Origin: M3007 sp046153695
GTDB lineage: Bacteria > Bacteroidota > Bacteroidia > Chitinophagales > Saprospiraceae
Length of the DNA stretch: 28,412 bases
NCBI GenBank assembly: GCA_046153695.1
Contig: JBJXEZ010000188.1
Coordinates: 1-28,412, forward strand
Reading direction: 5' to 3'
The notes below the pieces were generated by a model that saw only the letters and a list, made by a program, of their open reading frames with translations, was not told the DNA's origin and did no database searches. The stretch's first letter is position 1. Every line of letters starts with the position of its first letter. Below, one piece after another: positions 16,481-23,933 of this stretch. Made by a program: the position numbers and the translations under genes.

Positions 16481-17800
16481 TTACAGTTTGCCCAATTCTT
16501 CTCTGATTTGTATCGTTGCCACTGGCCCCAATTCGTACGAAGCATCCAAAGCCGCCTCGAGGCATTTGCGGGCAGCCTGTTTATAGCCGTTTTCACGAAA
16601 AATAATACCGGAACATAAAAGCGCATCCGGCTCTTCCGTGCGATCCAAAACATGGTTTTGAACGATCATCAGCGCTGTTTTTTTGTCGCCGTTTTGGAAG
16701 GTTGCCCAAGCCAGCAAGTTGTACGACATGGGGTGCGGGCGCTCGGCTATCTCCTGCCCGGCAATTTCCAGCGCTGCTTTCGAGCGGCCGGTTTTTGTAG
16801 CCTCCAGCCTGCACAGGTACGATTTGTACATATTACCGTAGGCGGGGTTACCGGCTTTTTTCATAAAGGCCTCCTGGTAAGTGGTCGCTTCGGTTTCCTT
16901 TTGCTCATATTCGGCAATCTCGGAAAGCAACAAATCGTAATCAGGTACCGGGTGAATGGCCTGGAGAAAACGCAGGATGCGACGGGCCTCCGCTGTGTTT
17001 TTGTCGTGTGAGTAGGCTACCCATGCAATGCCTTTGAGGCTATGCAGATCGGCAGGGTTTGAGGCTAGGGCTTCCAGGTAAGTTTCGTAGGATTTTTGGA
17101 TTTGGCCGTCGTGGCCGTACATGTCAGCGAGGTTGGACAATGACCAGTTCAGCAGCGCCTTCGATCCAGAGCCGCGGGCCAACGCCAGTGCTTTTTCCAT
17201 ACACACGATGGCTTCCGGCAGGTTGCCACGCTGATCGTTCAGTTTCATTTCCCGAATGAGGTGATCGAACTGTGTGGTGGTTTCTGTTCCCTTCAGGAAA
17301 TACGCAGCGTCGTCGAAATAGCCACGCTCCAGCAATACGTCTACCAACATAAGTGTGCTGCTGTACTTGTTTTCTCCCAATGCGTACGCCTTGTGCAGGT
17401 AATCCTCCGCTTCGGCAAAAGCATGTCGGGTCACGGCATTTGCAGCCAATGCCTGCAACGTACCCACTTGATCCGGGAACTTGCCGTGTACGCACTGGAG
17501 CAGGCTGTCGGACTGGCGCAACTTGTCCACATCGCCGGTCAGCCTGAACCAGGCGGCATATTGCCCGGCTATTTTGGATTGGTAAACAAAGTTATCGGGT
17601 TGTTCCCGCAGTTTGTTTTCCCAAAAATGTATGGTGCCAGTATGCCCCTGTTTGGCTTTTTCCAAATGGCTGGCGTTCAGATACACCTCGTAGTCTGCAC
17701 TGTCGGCGTAACGGGTTTTTGTGCTGAAATAGTAAAATATACCGGAGCCGATTGCGGCAAGTAGGACAGCGAAGAGGATCTGTTTCATGTTGAAGGACAT
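16481..17800 (-). CDS. Tetratricopeptide-repeat protein with N-terminal membrane anchor
   Basis: A 439-residue protein. It starts with MSFNMKQILFAVLLAAIGSGIFYYF, an uncleaved anchor or signal sequence; an alternative start is the second Met at 17788. The remainder is helical with degenerate TPR units, e.g. NFVYQSKIAGQYAAWFRLTGDVDKL, AEAEDYLHKAYALGENKYS, SLSNLADMYGHDGQIQKSYETYLEALASNPADLHSLKGIAWV, and a C-terminal SGIIFRENGYKQAARKCLEAALDAS. It likely lies in the periplasm, anchored to the inner membrane, and scaffolds other proteins. It is downstream of the two DUF4331 genes on the same strand, separated by 82 bases that contain a strong hairpin, so coupled but possibly lower expression is expected. 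The specific role is unknown. Confidence 0.78.
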   Translation of the reverse strand: MSFNMKQILFAVLLAAIGSGIFYYFSTKTRYADSADYEVYLNASHLEKAKQGHTGTIHFWENKLREQPDNFVYQSKIAGQYAAWFRLTGDVDKLRQSDSLLQCVHGKFPDQVGTLQALAANAVTRHAFAEAEDYLHKAYALGENKYSSTLMLVDVLLERGYFDDAAYFLKGTETTTQFDHLIREMKLNDQRGNLPEAIVCMEKALALARGSGSKALLNWSLSNLADMYGHDGQIQKSYETYLEALASNPADLHSLKGIAWVAYSHDKNTAEARRILRFLQAIHPVPDYDLLLSEIAEYEQKETEATTYQEAFMKKAGNPAYGNMYKSYLCRLEATKTGRSKAALEIAGQEIAERPHPMSYNLLAWATFQNGDKKTALMIVQNHVLDRTEEPDALLCSGIIFRENGYKQAARKCLEAALDASYELGPVATIQIREELGKL

Positions 17801-17831
17801 TCTTTGAATGAAATTGGTTTCTGGGGTTTTT

Positions 17832-17864
17832 ATTCACCGGGTGCCTTGAAGGCACCCGGTGAAT
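17832..17864. repeat. Perfect 14-bp inverted repeat (hairpin) between DUF4331 and TPR genes
   Basis: ATTCACCGGGTGCC (17832-17845) and GGCACCCGGTGAAT (17851-17864) are perfectly complementary with a 5-base loop. It is very stable but is not followed by a T-tract on either strand, so it is not a classic terminator. It may attenuate or stabilise the DUF4331 transcript, or be a dispersed repeat. Confidence 0.8.
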
Positions 17865-17882
17865 TAGTACCCAAAAAAAGTA

Positions 17883-18440
17883 TCAATGTGGCGCTGCCAG
17901 ATAAGGGAATGTGGTCAGAAACGGTTTGTCGTTAGCGTCCACATTATCGTCTGTCAGAGTCGGGTTAGCCGCACCGGTCGGACCGCCGAAGATCAGCAGC
18001 AGTTCCGTGGAGATCACATCGTCGGCAAGCGCACGGCCCGTGAGCACGTTGGTGCCGTCGAAAAAAGTCGTCGTGCCGCTCATGGCTACGGTGAGTATGT
18101 CGGTTGCAAGAGCGCCGGAGAACGTAGCGGCGTTCATCCCAAGTGCATTGGTGGTGTAGCCGGGGTTGAGTGCCGTGAGGCGGCTCAAAAACTTGGCTCC
18201 GTATTTGGCACCTTGCGCGGAGGGAATAGTCGTGTTGAAATCGTCCTTGTCGGCAGTCGAAACGAAGACAGTATTGATAGCCGGACGGGCCATTTGGTCT
18301 TGCTGCTGGAACGAAAGCCCCTCAAACGGATTGACTTCGTCTTTTTTGCAGCCAGAAAGGAGGGCGCCGAGCGCCAGCACGAGAAGGGCACTTGCCCGAA
18401 TGTTGCTTGTCATGTTTGCGTTGAATTTGAAATGATGCAT
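17883..18440 (-). CDS. DUF4331 C-terminal half, as a separate lipoprotein
   Basis: A 185-residue protein with a lipoprotein signal (ASALLVLALGALLSG-Cys, lipobox LSGC). An alternative start at Met 18413 would give a more compact signal. After the lipobox the sequence aligns by eye with the C-terminal half of full-length DUF4331 proteins: QMARPAINTVFVSTADKDDFN, then GRALADDVISTELLLIFGG and VDANDKPFLTTFPYLAAPH, the usual family ending. The N-terminal half is encoded by the gene just upstream, 15 bases away. Function of DUF4331 is unknown; the protein would be lipid-anchored in the envelope. The presence of its own export signal argues against a simple frameshift. Confidence 0.83.
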   Translation of the reverse strand: MHHFKFNANMTSNIRASALLVLALGALLSGCKKDEVNPFEGLSFQQQDQMARPAINTVFVSTADKDDFNTTIPSAQGAKYGAKFLSRLTALNPGYTTNALGMNAATFSGALATDILTVAMSGTTTFFDGTNVLTGRALADDVISTELLLIFGGPTGAANPTLTDDNVDANDKPFLTTFPYLAAPH

Positions 18441-18455
18441 TGGAATGCAGATGGG

Positions 18456-19112
18456 TTAGATTTTTCTTTTGGTTACAGCCCAGGTGTTCAGCGTAGCGGC
18501 CGAACCGAGCATAGACTTGGGGACTTCCACAACTACGGACAAAACATTAGTGCCGGCGAATGTGTCGGCTCCCGGGTTGTTGAAGCCAGTTGCTGTACCT
18601 GCCAGAACGCTTCTGAACGTGACCAAGTCAAAGAAAAACGGATCGTCGCGTGGGCCGGCAAAAACCTTGATGCCGTTTTGGCTGCCGATAGTTACCGGTT
18701 GGCCATACTTGGAAATCTGGGCAGATGTGACCGTCGCATTGGTTTCTACCACACCCATTTTGCCCGTTACCGAGGGCTTGACAGGGCCGTAAGCGAACAC
18801 ATTGCCGTCTTTGAAAACCGCCTGAATTACGAGGTCTTCCACAAAGTCGCCGCTGTTGTCGATGTTGACCTGAAGCATGACATTCTCATCGAAAGCCGCT
18901 GCACCCGTAGCCGTCGGGGCTAGCAAGCCCTGCGTGTTGATCACAAACACCATGTTGTTGTTGTTCTCCGGGCTTTGAAACGCATACACGTCGGTAATGT
19001 CGGATGAGGTGTTGGTAATAGCCGGTGCGTCAATGTGGTCGGCGGCCCATAGAATGCCGATAGAGACCGAGAGGATGGCAAGGATTGTTGCCAGCAAATA
19101 CTTTTGTTTCAT
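18456..19112 (-). CDS. DUF4331 N-terminal half, exported
   Basis: A 218-residue protein with a signal peptide (MKQKYLLATILAILSVSIGILWA) followed directly by ADHIDAPAITNTSSDITDVYAF, the DUF4331 opening. It continues through the family's QVNIDNSGDFVEDLVIQAVF and VFAGPRDDPFFFDL blocks to the strand VLSVVVEVPKSML and NTWAVTKRK, where it stops. Full-length DUF4331 proteins continue past this point; here the continuation is the next ORF. Probably a periplasmic or surface protein. First gene of a reverse cluster of three (two DUF4331 halves and a TPR protein). The 346 bases upstream separate it from the divergent sensor kinase. Confidence 0.85.
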   Translation of the reverse strand: MKQKYLLATILAILSVSIGILWAADHIDAPAITNTSSDITDVYAFQSPENNNNMVFVINTQGLLAPTATGAAAFDENVMLQVNIDNSGDFVEDLVIQAVFKDGNVFAYGPVKPSVTGKMGVVETNATVTSAQISKYGQPVTIGSQNGIKVFAGPRDDPFFFDLVTFRSVLAGTATGFNNPGADTFAGTNVLSVVVEVPKSMLGSAATLNTWAVTKRKI

Positions 19113-19458
19113 TGTTAAACAGTTTAAAAGTTAATGGTTGGTTCGGAAGCCGGATACAAGACCTAAAAACCAGACAAGCCCAGGCAAAGCCTGTTTTTTA
19201 CTTCTTGCATCCTGCTTCCGGTAATGATGAGACAGGTTTGAAATTTTTACTTTCGGGATCATATACGGTAGGTAGGTAGTGTTCGGTTTTCGTTTGTTTA
19301 ATTTTTTTTAAAAAAAGATAAACAAAAGTGTGTCGGGTGGAATCTCAACCTGCCAGTCGAACCAGGTGCGGAGCATTTACCCTCCATTTTTCCAAACTTT
19401 CCTACTTTTGGCAGGCAGAAACCACGCCCCGCCCTTTTTGCAACACTAAACAGCAGCC
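19113..19458. other. Intergenic region between DUF4331 and the sensor kinase
   Basis: A 346-base stretch without a supported gene, between divergent genes. It holds a small CAGGC-AAA-GCCTG hairpin with six Ts (19181-19199), an A/T-rich block at about 19296-19325 and a -7 box for the kinase at 19403. I found no convincing TAnnTTTG box on the reverse strand for the DUF4331 gene. Confidence 0.6.
19403..19410 (+). promoter_or_regulatory. Putative -7 box (TACTTTTG) for the sensor-kinase cassette
   Basis: TACTTTTG fully matches TAnnTTTG and would give a leader of roughly 40 bases before the ATG at 19459. A -33 TTTG at standard spacing is not clear. Confidence 0.42.
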
Positions 19459-21615
19459 ATGGAACCAACCCTGCCCCCCGCACTACGGCAGGAAATCCGC
19501 AACGCTTTCGAGCAGATTCGCGGCCTGCCTTTTCCAATTTATGCCAGTGACTATGCTGGCAACTTCCTGTTCGTCAATGAATTGGCTGCCGAATTCTTTG
19601 TTCTCGACCCGGCTCACGACGAAACCGCGAACAACATTTCCGACTACTACGAAAACCCCCAGGAGCGTGCATACGTGTTGCAAAAACTCCAGAGCGCACC
19701 GCCCGGAACATGGTGCCGCGACATTGCAGTACGCCTGAAAGTCCACGACGAATACCGGAAAATCCGCTTCGTATCAAAACCCTTTCGAAATGAAAGTGGA
19801 GAGCTCCTTGGATTGGTTTGCATCATCCTGAGCATGAGTGATATTGAGTGGTTTGCCGAATTTGAGGAAATGGTCCACACGGGTTTTTTCGAGGTAGACA
19901 GCAATCTCGTAATTGCCGACTGCAACCAGGCCTTCGCCAAATTGCTCAAATTCGGCAGCCCGGCCGAAGTGAAGGGCCTTTCGCTCGAAGCCCTGTTTTG
20001 GGAACCCAGCAACATCGCCCTGCTCGCTGCAGAAATTGCCCGCGATCCACGTATCGAAGACCGCCAGATCAAGCTCCGCCGCAAGGATGGGGCCATGGTG
20101 ATCGTGCAGATGAGTTGTATTGGTATCGCCAGCGGGGCCGGAAGCATTGACCGCGTGAAAGGCACTATTCGGGACTGCACTTATGATGTCATCCTGCACG
20201 ACCTGCCCGTCGGACTTTTTTTGGTAAACACCGACCAAAATGGCGAGGACATTATCTCTCGTGCAAACAAGACCTTCGCCAACATCCACGGTTACGAGTC
20301 GGCGGACGAAATCCTGTCCACCCCCATTAGCCGGTTTCACCCCAACGCCGCCGCCTACGAGGCATTCAAGACCGAACTCGACAAGGCCGCCGCCACCGGA
20401 CAGCCACTGCTTGATTATTACATGGAAGTGCAAGACCGCCAGGGCAAAAAACACAATGTGGTGGCCAATGTGCGCTATGTCGCCAAAGAAAATCACCACC
20501 TGCGCGTCGGCGGCGTGTACGACGTAACCGATCACCTCCGTGGCCACACCCGTACGCTCGAAGCCGATTTTAGTTCCATTCTACACACCTACATCGCCAC
20601 CATCAACGGCCTACGCGACACCATGACCATGTTGCTGAAAGCGCATGGCGAGGATTTGCAAAAAGACGAAACCCACCTCGATCGAATTCGGGCCGCCGCC
20701 GAAACGCTACGCAGCAAAAAGCGACTGGAGTCCCTGCTGGCCGACTTGTTAAAAACTGCCGAAGAGCGCGGCTTGTCCCAAGACCCGAGCCTTGCCCGGT
20801 TGCCGAAATTAGTACAGCGCCTTTCCCTCGGCGATCCCTCCGTGGACAAGGAAAAAGACAATGCTGCCCTCGGTCGCCGCATTTTACTGGAATTGCGCAA
20901 GCAACTCGATGGGCTAAAAACCCTCAACCTGCCCCGTGAACAAGTCCGAAACCTGCGCTTTGAAGTAGAAGAACTGCTGCGCCTGACAAGTATGATTTCC
21001 TTGTCCATATCGCTGGACGAGCTTAACGAACGCATCCCCGATTTTTACTACTTCCGCGATTACTTGCGCAGGGGCGAAATCGCTCAGCAGGAGTTCAAAA
21101 ACCACAACCTCCTGCCTATCCTGCTCGACGCCGTGCATTTTCTGGAAGAATTTGCCGCTGTCCGGCAGGTCAGTGTTGTGCTGGAGTTCAACCAGCGCGA
21201 CAATATCCCCGTGTTTTGTCACCGAAACTCCCTTAACCGCGCCTTGCACAACCTCCTGCACAACGCCATCAAATACAGCTGGGCAAAAAGCCCGGAGCGC
21301 CGCCCGTGGGTCACTGTCCGCATTGATAAAAAAGAAGGCATGGTGGAAATAACTGTGGAAAACTGGGGGGTAGCCATCCGGCGTGAGGAAATCGAGTCCG
21401 GCTCTGTTTTCCAGTTCGGCAAGCGCGGCCGCGAATCCGAAGACCGCGGCAGATCTGGTACCGGCATCGGTTTATACGACGCGCATGACATCATCTCCAA
21501 GCACGGCGGCAACCTCCGTGTGACCTCCGAGCCGACATTCGGCAACCTGCCGGACATCTATTCTAATCCCTTCATCACCCGCGCCTATATCACTCTGCCC
21601 GTAATAACACCATGA
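19459..21615 (+). CDS. PAS-domain sensor histidine kinase, soluble, with non-canonical H and G1 boxes
   Basis: A 718-residue protein with no membrane helix, so probably cytosolic. Three PAS-like domains occupy about 15-130 (IYASDYAGNFLFVNELAAEFF), 135-240 (GFFEVDSNLVIADCNQAFAKLL) and 245-360 (DLPVGLFLVNTDQNGEDIISRANKTF). Next come His376 in SILHTYIATINGL, a weak candidate phosphoacceptor, and a long 190-residue helical linker. The C-terminal HATPase domain has an N box (ALHNLLHNAIKYS, 595-607), a G1 box of VENWGVAI around Asn635 in place of DNGxGI, and a clear G2 box RSGTGIGL (665-672). It therefore probably binds ATP, but the Asp of the G1 box is missing. The next gene starts inside its stop codon (ATGA). 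It likely signals to the neighbouring receiver. Confidence 0.87.
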   Translation: MEPTLPPALRQEIRNAFEQIRGLPFPIYASDYAGNFLFVNELAAEFFVLDPAHDETANNISDYYENPQERAYVLQKLQSAPPGTWCRDIAVRLKVHDEYRKIRFVSKPFRNESGELLGLVCIILSMSDIEWFAEFEEMVHTGFFEVDSNLVIADCNQAFAKLLKFGSPAEVKGLSLEALFWEPSNIALLAAEIARDPRIEDRQIKLRRKDGAMVIVQMSCIGIASGAGSIDRVKGTIRDCTYDVILHDLPVGLFLVNTDQNGEDIISRANKTFANIHGYESADEILSTPISRFHPNAAAYEAFKTELDKAAATGQPLLDYYMEVQDRQGKKHNVVANVRYVAKENHHLRVGGVYDVTDHLRGHTRTLEADFSSILHTYIATINGLRDTMTMLLKAHGEDLQKDETHLDRIRAAAETLRSKKRLESLLADLLKTAEERGLSQDPSLARLPKLVQRLSLGDPSVDKEKDNAALGRRILLELRKQLDGLKTLNLPREQVRNLRFEVEELLRLTSMISLSISLDELNERIPDFYYFRDYLRRGEIAQQEFKNHNLLPILLDAVHFLEEFAAVRQVSVVLEFNQRDNIPVFCHRNSLNRALHNLLHNAIKYSWAKSPERRPWVTVRIDKKEGMVEITVENWGVAIRREEIESGSVFQFGKRGRESEDRGRSGTGIGLYDAHDIISKHGGNLRVTSEPTFGNLPDIYSNPFITRAYITLPVITP

Positions 21616-22073
21616 ACGACATCATCAAACTACTGTGGATTGACGACAACCTGTTTCACGACCTCACCGAAAAACGAGTAGCCCTGTACATGGAAGACGA
21701 CATTGAGCCGCACTTCGCCACTGATGCTACTGATGCATTTTACCGCCTGCGCTCCGAACCGTTCGACGTGGTCATCGTGGACCTGCGCTTGCCATCTGGC
21801 CCTGACGATATGTGGGAAACCTATCGCCAGAAAAATTGTCAAAAATTTGGCTATGCCTTGTTGTGTACCGTTTTGGGCGAGCAAAAAAACGACTTTGGCC
21901 ACCTCAATGAAACCCGTTTCGGGGTGTTTACCATCGAAGCACAGGAGGAAAATCCCGAATTATTTGAAGCTCCAATCCAACTTGACGAAAAAAACTTCAA
22001 GATGAAAACCCACGCCTACCACGAAAATGCTTTCATCGAGTTCATCCGACACGTTTATAAATCATTGCGATGA
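21612..22073 (+). CDS. Stand-alone atypical response-regulator receiver
   Basis: A 153-residue protein with a receiver fold and no output domain. Key positions fall almost where they do in CheY: acidic pair Asp11-Asp12 in LLWIDDN, phosphoacceptor Asp57 in VVIVDLRLPSG, and Thr86 in LLCTVLG. The loop that should carry the conserved Lys (KP motif) is replaced by FGVFTIEAQEENPELFEAP, an acidic insertion, so the fifth active-site residue is not in its usual place; a later Lys (FKMKTH) might substitute. Start and stop both overlap neighbours by 4 bases (ATGA). It likely receives phosphate from, or is allosterically controlled by, the kinase, and signals to the membrane protein encoded next. Confidence 0.83.
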   Translation: MNDIIKLLWIDDNLFHDLTEKRVALYMEDDIEPHFATDATDAFYRLRSEPFDVVIVDLRLPSGPDDMWETYRQKNCQKFGYALLCTVLGEQKNDFGHLNETRFGVFTIEAQEENPELFEAPIQLDEKNFKMKTHAYHENAFIEFIRHVYKSLR

Positions 22074-23284
22074 TACTGCTGTTCCATACTCCTGATTGGA
22101 TGAGCGAGCAATGGTTGGGCACCGCCGATAGCATTGCTATCACTTTCGTGGTGTTCATCATGGGCGTGCCTGCGCTGATTTTCCAAACGTTCATCGCTGG
22201 CAGCCTGCGCGATGTGTACAACGAACGCCTCGGAAAAGGCTGGACCCTGCTGTTCTTCGTGCAATTGTTCCTGATTATGGTACTATTCGCGTTGAGTAAT
22301 TCGGGAATATACCAGGATGTGTTGCCCAAATACACGCACAATTGCCTGCCCTGGGTCGTGATATCCGTTCTGATCACAGTGCTCGGACTTGGCTTCTATT
22401 CTCTGGTCAAAAACTTCAAATCCTCTCGAAACATCGAGAAGCAACTCTCGGAAAAAATCGCAAGAGATGCTGTCCTGCATTTCAAAAAAAACAATCAAAA
22501 AGCGCTCACAAAAGACCTTGAAGACCTCGGTGTACTCGCCCAGGAACTGCGCAGCGGGCGGGTAAAAAATGACTTCCTCAAAGAGTGTGAGTTCCTCGTG
22601 GAATTCCTGCTAAACGTGCCGCAAAAGCAGCGCGACCCTAAACTGATCGCCGAAATTCTCACCAAGGTCGTTTGCCTGAGTGTCACCTACGACGGTGCCC
22701 AATTCAATCAGGAAAACATGCGCAAGGCGCTGGAAATCCTTGGCTTCACCTGCAGCTACACCCAGCATTTTTCGTCGGGCGACACCAGTGCATCCTACCT
22801 GAATACCATCATCGGCAACTGTATGCGCGAGATCGGCATCCAGGCTATGCAAAAGGCCGATCAGCGCCCTGTCGTGATGCTTGCCATGGAACGTTTATCA
22901 GCTATTGAGGCCACATCCAATGAAATGTTCATCCTCGGCAATGAAGCGCTCCGGCAGGGGCATGTACAGCCAGCAGTGGGGGTAATCCGAAAACTCGGTG
23001 GGAAAGTACGCGGCACCATCGCGCAGGGAGAGCCAAAAAAGGAAGATGACAAACGTACTTTTTACTTTTGGATCGGTTTGGTAGCCAAGGTGAGCAACAT
23101 GGGCAACTCGGCCCGGCAGTTTGCCCGCCGCCGCCTGCAAACCACCCTGCCCCAGCATACCGATGCCCAACCCGAACTGCTTGACTTGATCCGCGAGGCA
23201 CAGCTGCATTTTTACAAAATGGCCGATTTTGAAACCGCCGATGCCGTGCAACGATTGGAATACGACCTTACCGGTCATTCTTGA
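22070..23284 (+). CDS. Three-helix membrane protein with large unrecognised helical domain
   Basis: A 404-residue protein I do not recognise. Three hydrophobic helices lie at about 21-46 (SIAITFVVFIMGVPALIFQTF), 60-82 and 90-112. From about 115 to the C terminus there is no membrane segment; this 290-residue part is charged and helical (SSRNIEKQLSEKIARDAVLHFKK, then long amphipathic stretches), perhaps an alpha-solenoid. No catalytic motif is evident. The start overlaps the receiver stop as ATGA, so all three genes are translationally coupled. The most economical reading is that this is the output of the kinase-receiver pair, acting at the inner membrane. Its stop overlaps the convergent gene by 10 bases. 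Confidence 0.8.
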   Translation: MILLFHTPDWMSEQWLGTADSIAITFVVFIMGVPALIFQTFIAGSLRDVYNERLGKGWTLLFFVQLFLIMVLFALSNSGIYQDVLPKYTHNCLPWVVISVLITVLGLGFYSLVKNFKSSRNIEKQLSEKIARDAVLHFKKNNQKALTKDLEDLGVLAQELRSGRVKNDFLKECEFLVEFLLNVPQKQRDPKLIAEILTKVVCLSVTYDGAQFNQENMRKALEILGFTCSYTQHFSSGDTSASYLNTIIGNCMREIGIQAMQKADQRPVVMLAMERLSAIEATSNEMFILGNEALRQGHVQPAVGVIRKLGGKVRGTIAQGEPKKEDDKRTFYFWIGLVAKVSNMGNSARQFARRRLQTTLPQHTDAQPELLDLIREAQLHFYKMADFETADAVQRLEYDLTGHS

Positions 23285-23784
23285 TCCCCGGTTGTATCCG
23301 CCGCCGGTGCATACGTTTCAAAAAACTCCTTGCGTGCCAGTCGGTACACTTCTGAAAAGTCCTCCGGGCCGCCGAGGAAGTCGCCGGCCTTGGCCACCAT
23401 GGCTGCGCCCCAGGCCGCAACAAACTCAAACTCGGCAGGCAAATCCAGCGCCTCGAGCCGTTGCTGTGTTAGTTCCACTGCCACAATGCGGCCCACCGCA
23501 GTGTACTCTGCCCATCCATCGTCGAGCATGCGCAACGGCGCATACTTGCTGGAAAATTTGTTCGCCGGCACGAGGTAGGCCTCTCCGGCGTCGGTTTGGT
23601 TGCGCACCACATAATCGCCCTCTTCGGCTAAGTTCTCGGTTTCGATACCATCTTTTGTTACGGTTTGCACGGCCTCACCAACCAGTGCCGGGCGGGCGTA
23701 CACGTTTTTTTTCTTTTGAAAAATCACGCCTTCCTGCTGAAGCACAGGGCGCATTTTTTCTAACAACTCAATTTGTGCGTACAT
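23275..23784 (-). CDS. Hypothetical protein with GDYVVRN motif
   Basis: A 169-residue soluble protein; the start at 23784 (MYAQIELLEKMRPVLQQEGVIFQKKKNVYARPALVGEAVQTVTKDGIE) is preferred over the long open frame up to 23925. A recognisable block, EEGDYVVRNQTDAGEAYLVPANKFSSKY, occurs in several bacterial proteins of unknown role, but I cannot name a family. No signal peptide or membrane helix. The C terminus (EDFSEVYRLARKEFFETYAP) is helical. It overlaps tail-to-tail by 10 bases with the membrane protein and is divergent from gamma-glutamyltransferase. A near-match -7 box (TACTTTCG) lies at 23818-23825 on this strand. Confidence 0.72.
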   Translation of the reverse strand: MYAQIELLEKMRPVLQQEGVIFQKKKNVYARPALVGEAVQTVTKDGIETENLAEEGDYVVRNQTDAGEAYLVPANKFSSKYAPLRMLDDGWAEYTAVGRIVAVELTQQRLEALDLPAEFEFVAAWGAAMVAKAGDFLGGPEDFSEVYRLARKEFFETYAPAADTTGDQE

Positions 23785-23878
23785 CGGTGTTTGTTGAAAA
23801 AGGTTGTATTGGGAAGGCGAAAGTAGGGCGCTTTTGTAAATGCCTGCACGCTCGTGCCGGTCATTTTCCGAAATACTG

Positions 23879-23886
23879 TACGTTTG
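23879..23886 (+). promoter_or_regulatory. Putative -7 box (TACGTTTG) for the gamma-glutamyltransferase gene
   Basis: TACGTTTG matches TAnnTTTG 47 bases before the ATG at 23934, giving a leader of about 40 bases. No clear -33 TTTG at standard spacing. Confidence 0.38.
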
Positions 23887-23933
23887 CCGGGCCGATATGT
23901 TTCTGCGAAAATTGGTTTTGAACAAACACCAGA

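Noticed and set aside
18440..18460. Frameshift or sequencing error splitting one DUF4331 gene
   Set aside because: The downstream half begins with a complete lipoprotein signal sequence that a frameshifted single gene would not contain.
17886..18923. Long forward open frame of 345 codons antisense to both DUF4331 genes
   Set aside because: The reverse strand has two proteins with signal sequences and family motifs; the forward translation is Cys/Arg/Gly-rich with no family resemblance.
19181..19199. CAGGC-AAA-GCCTG hairpin followed by six Ts as a forward terminator
   Set aside because: The stem is only 5 bp and no forward transcript arrives from upstream, so a terminator there makes little sense.
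19774..20547. Reverse open frame of 257 codons inside the sensor kinase
   Set aside because: It lies within PAS domains of a well-supported gene and shows no family features.
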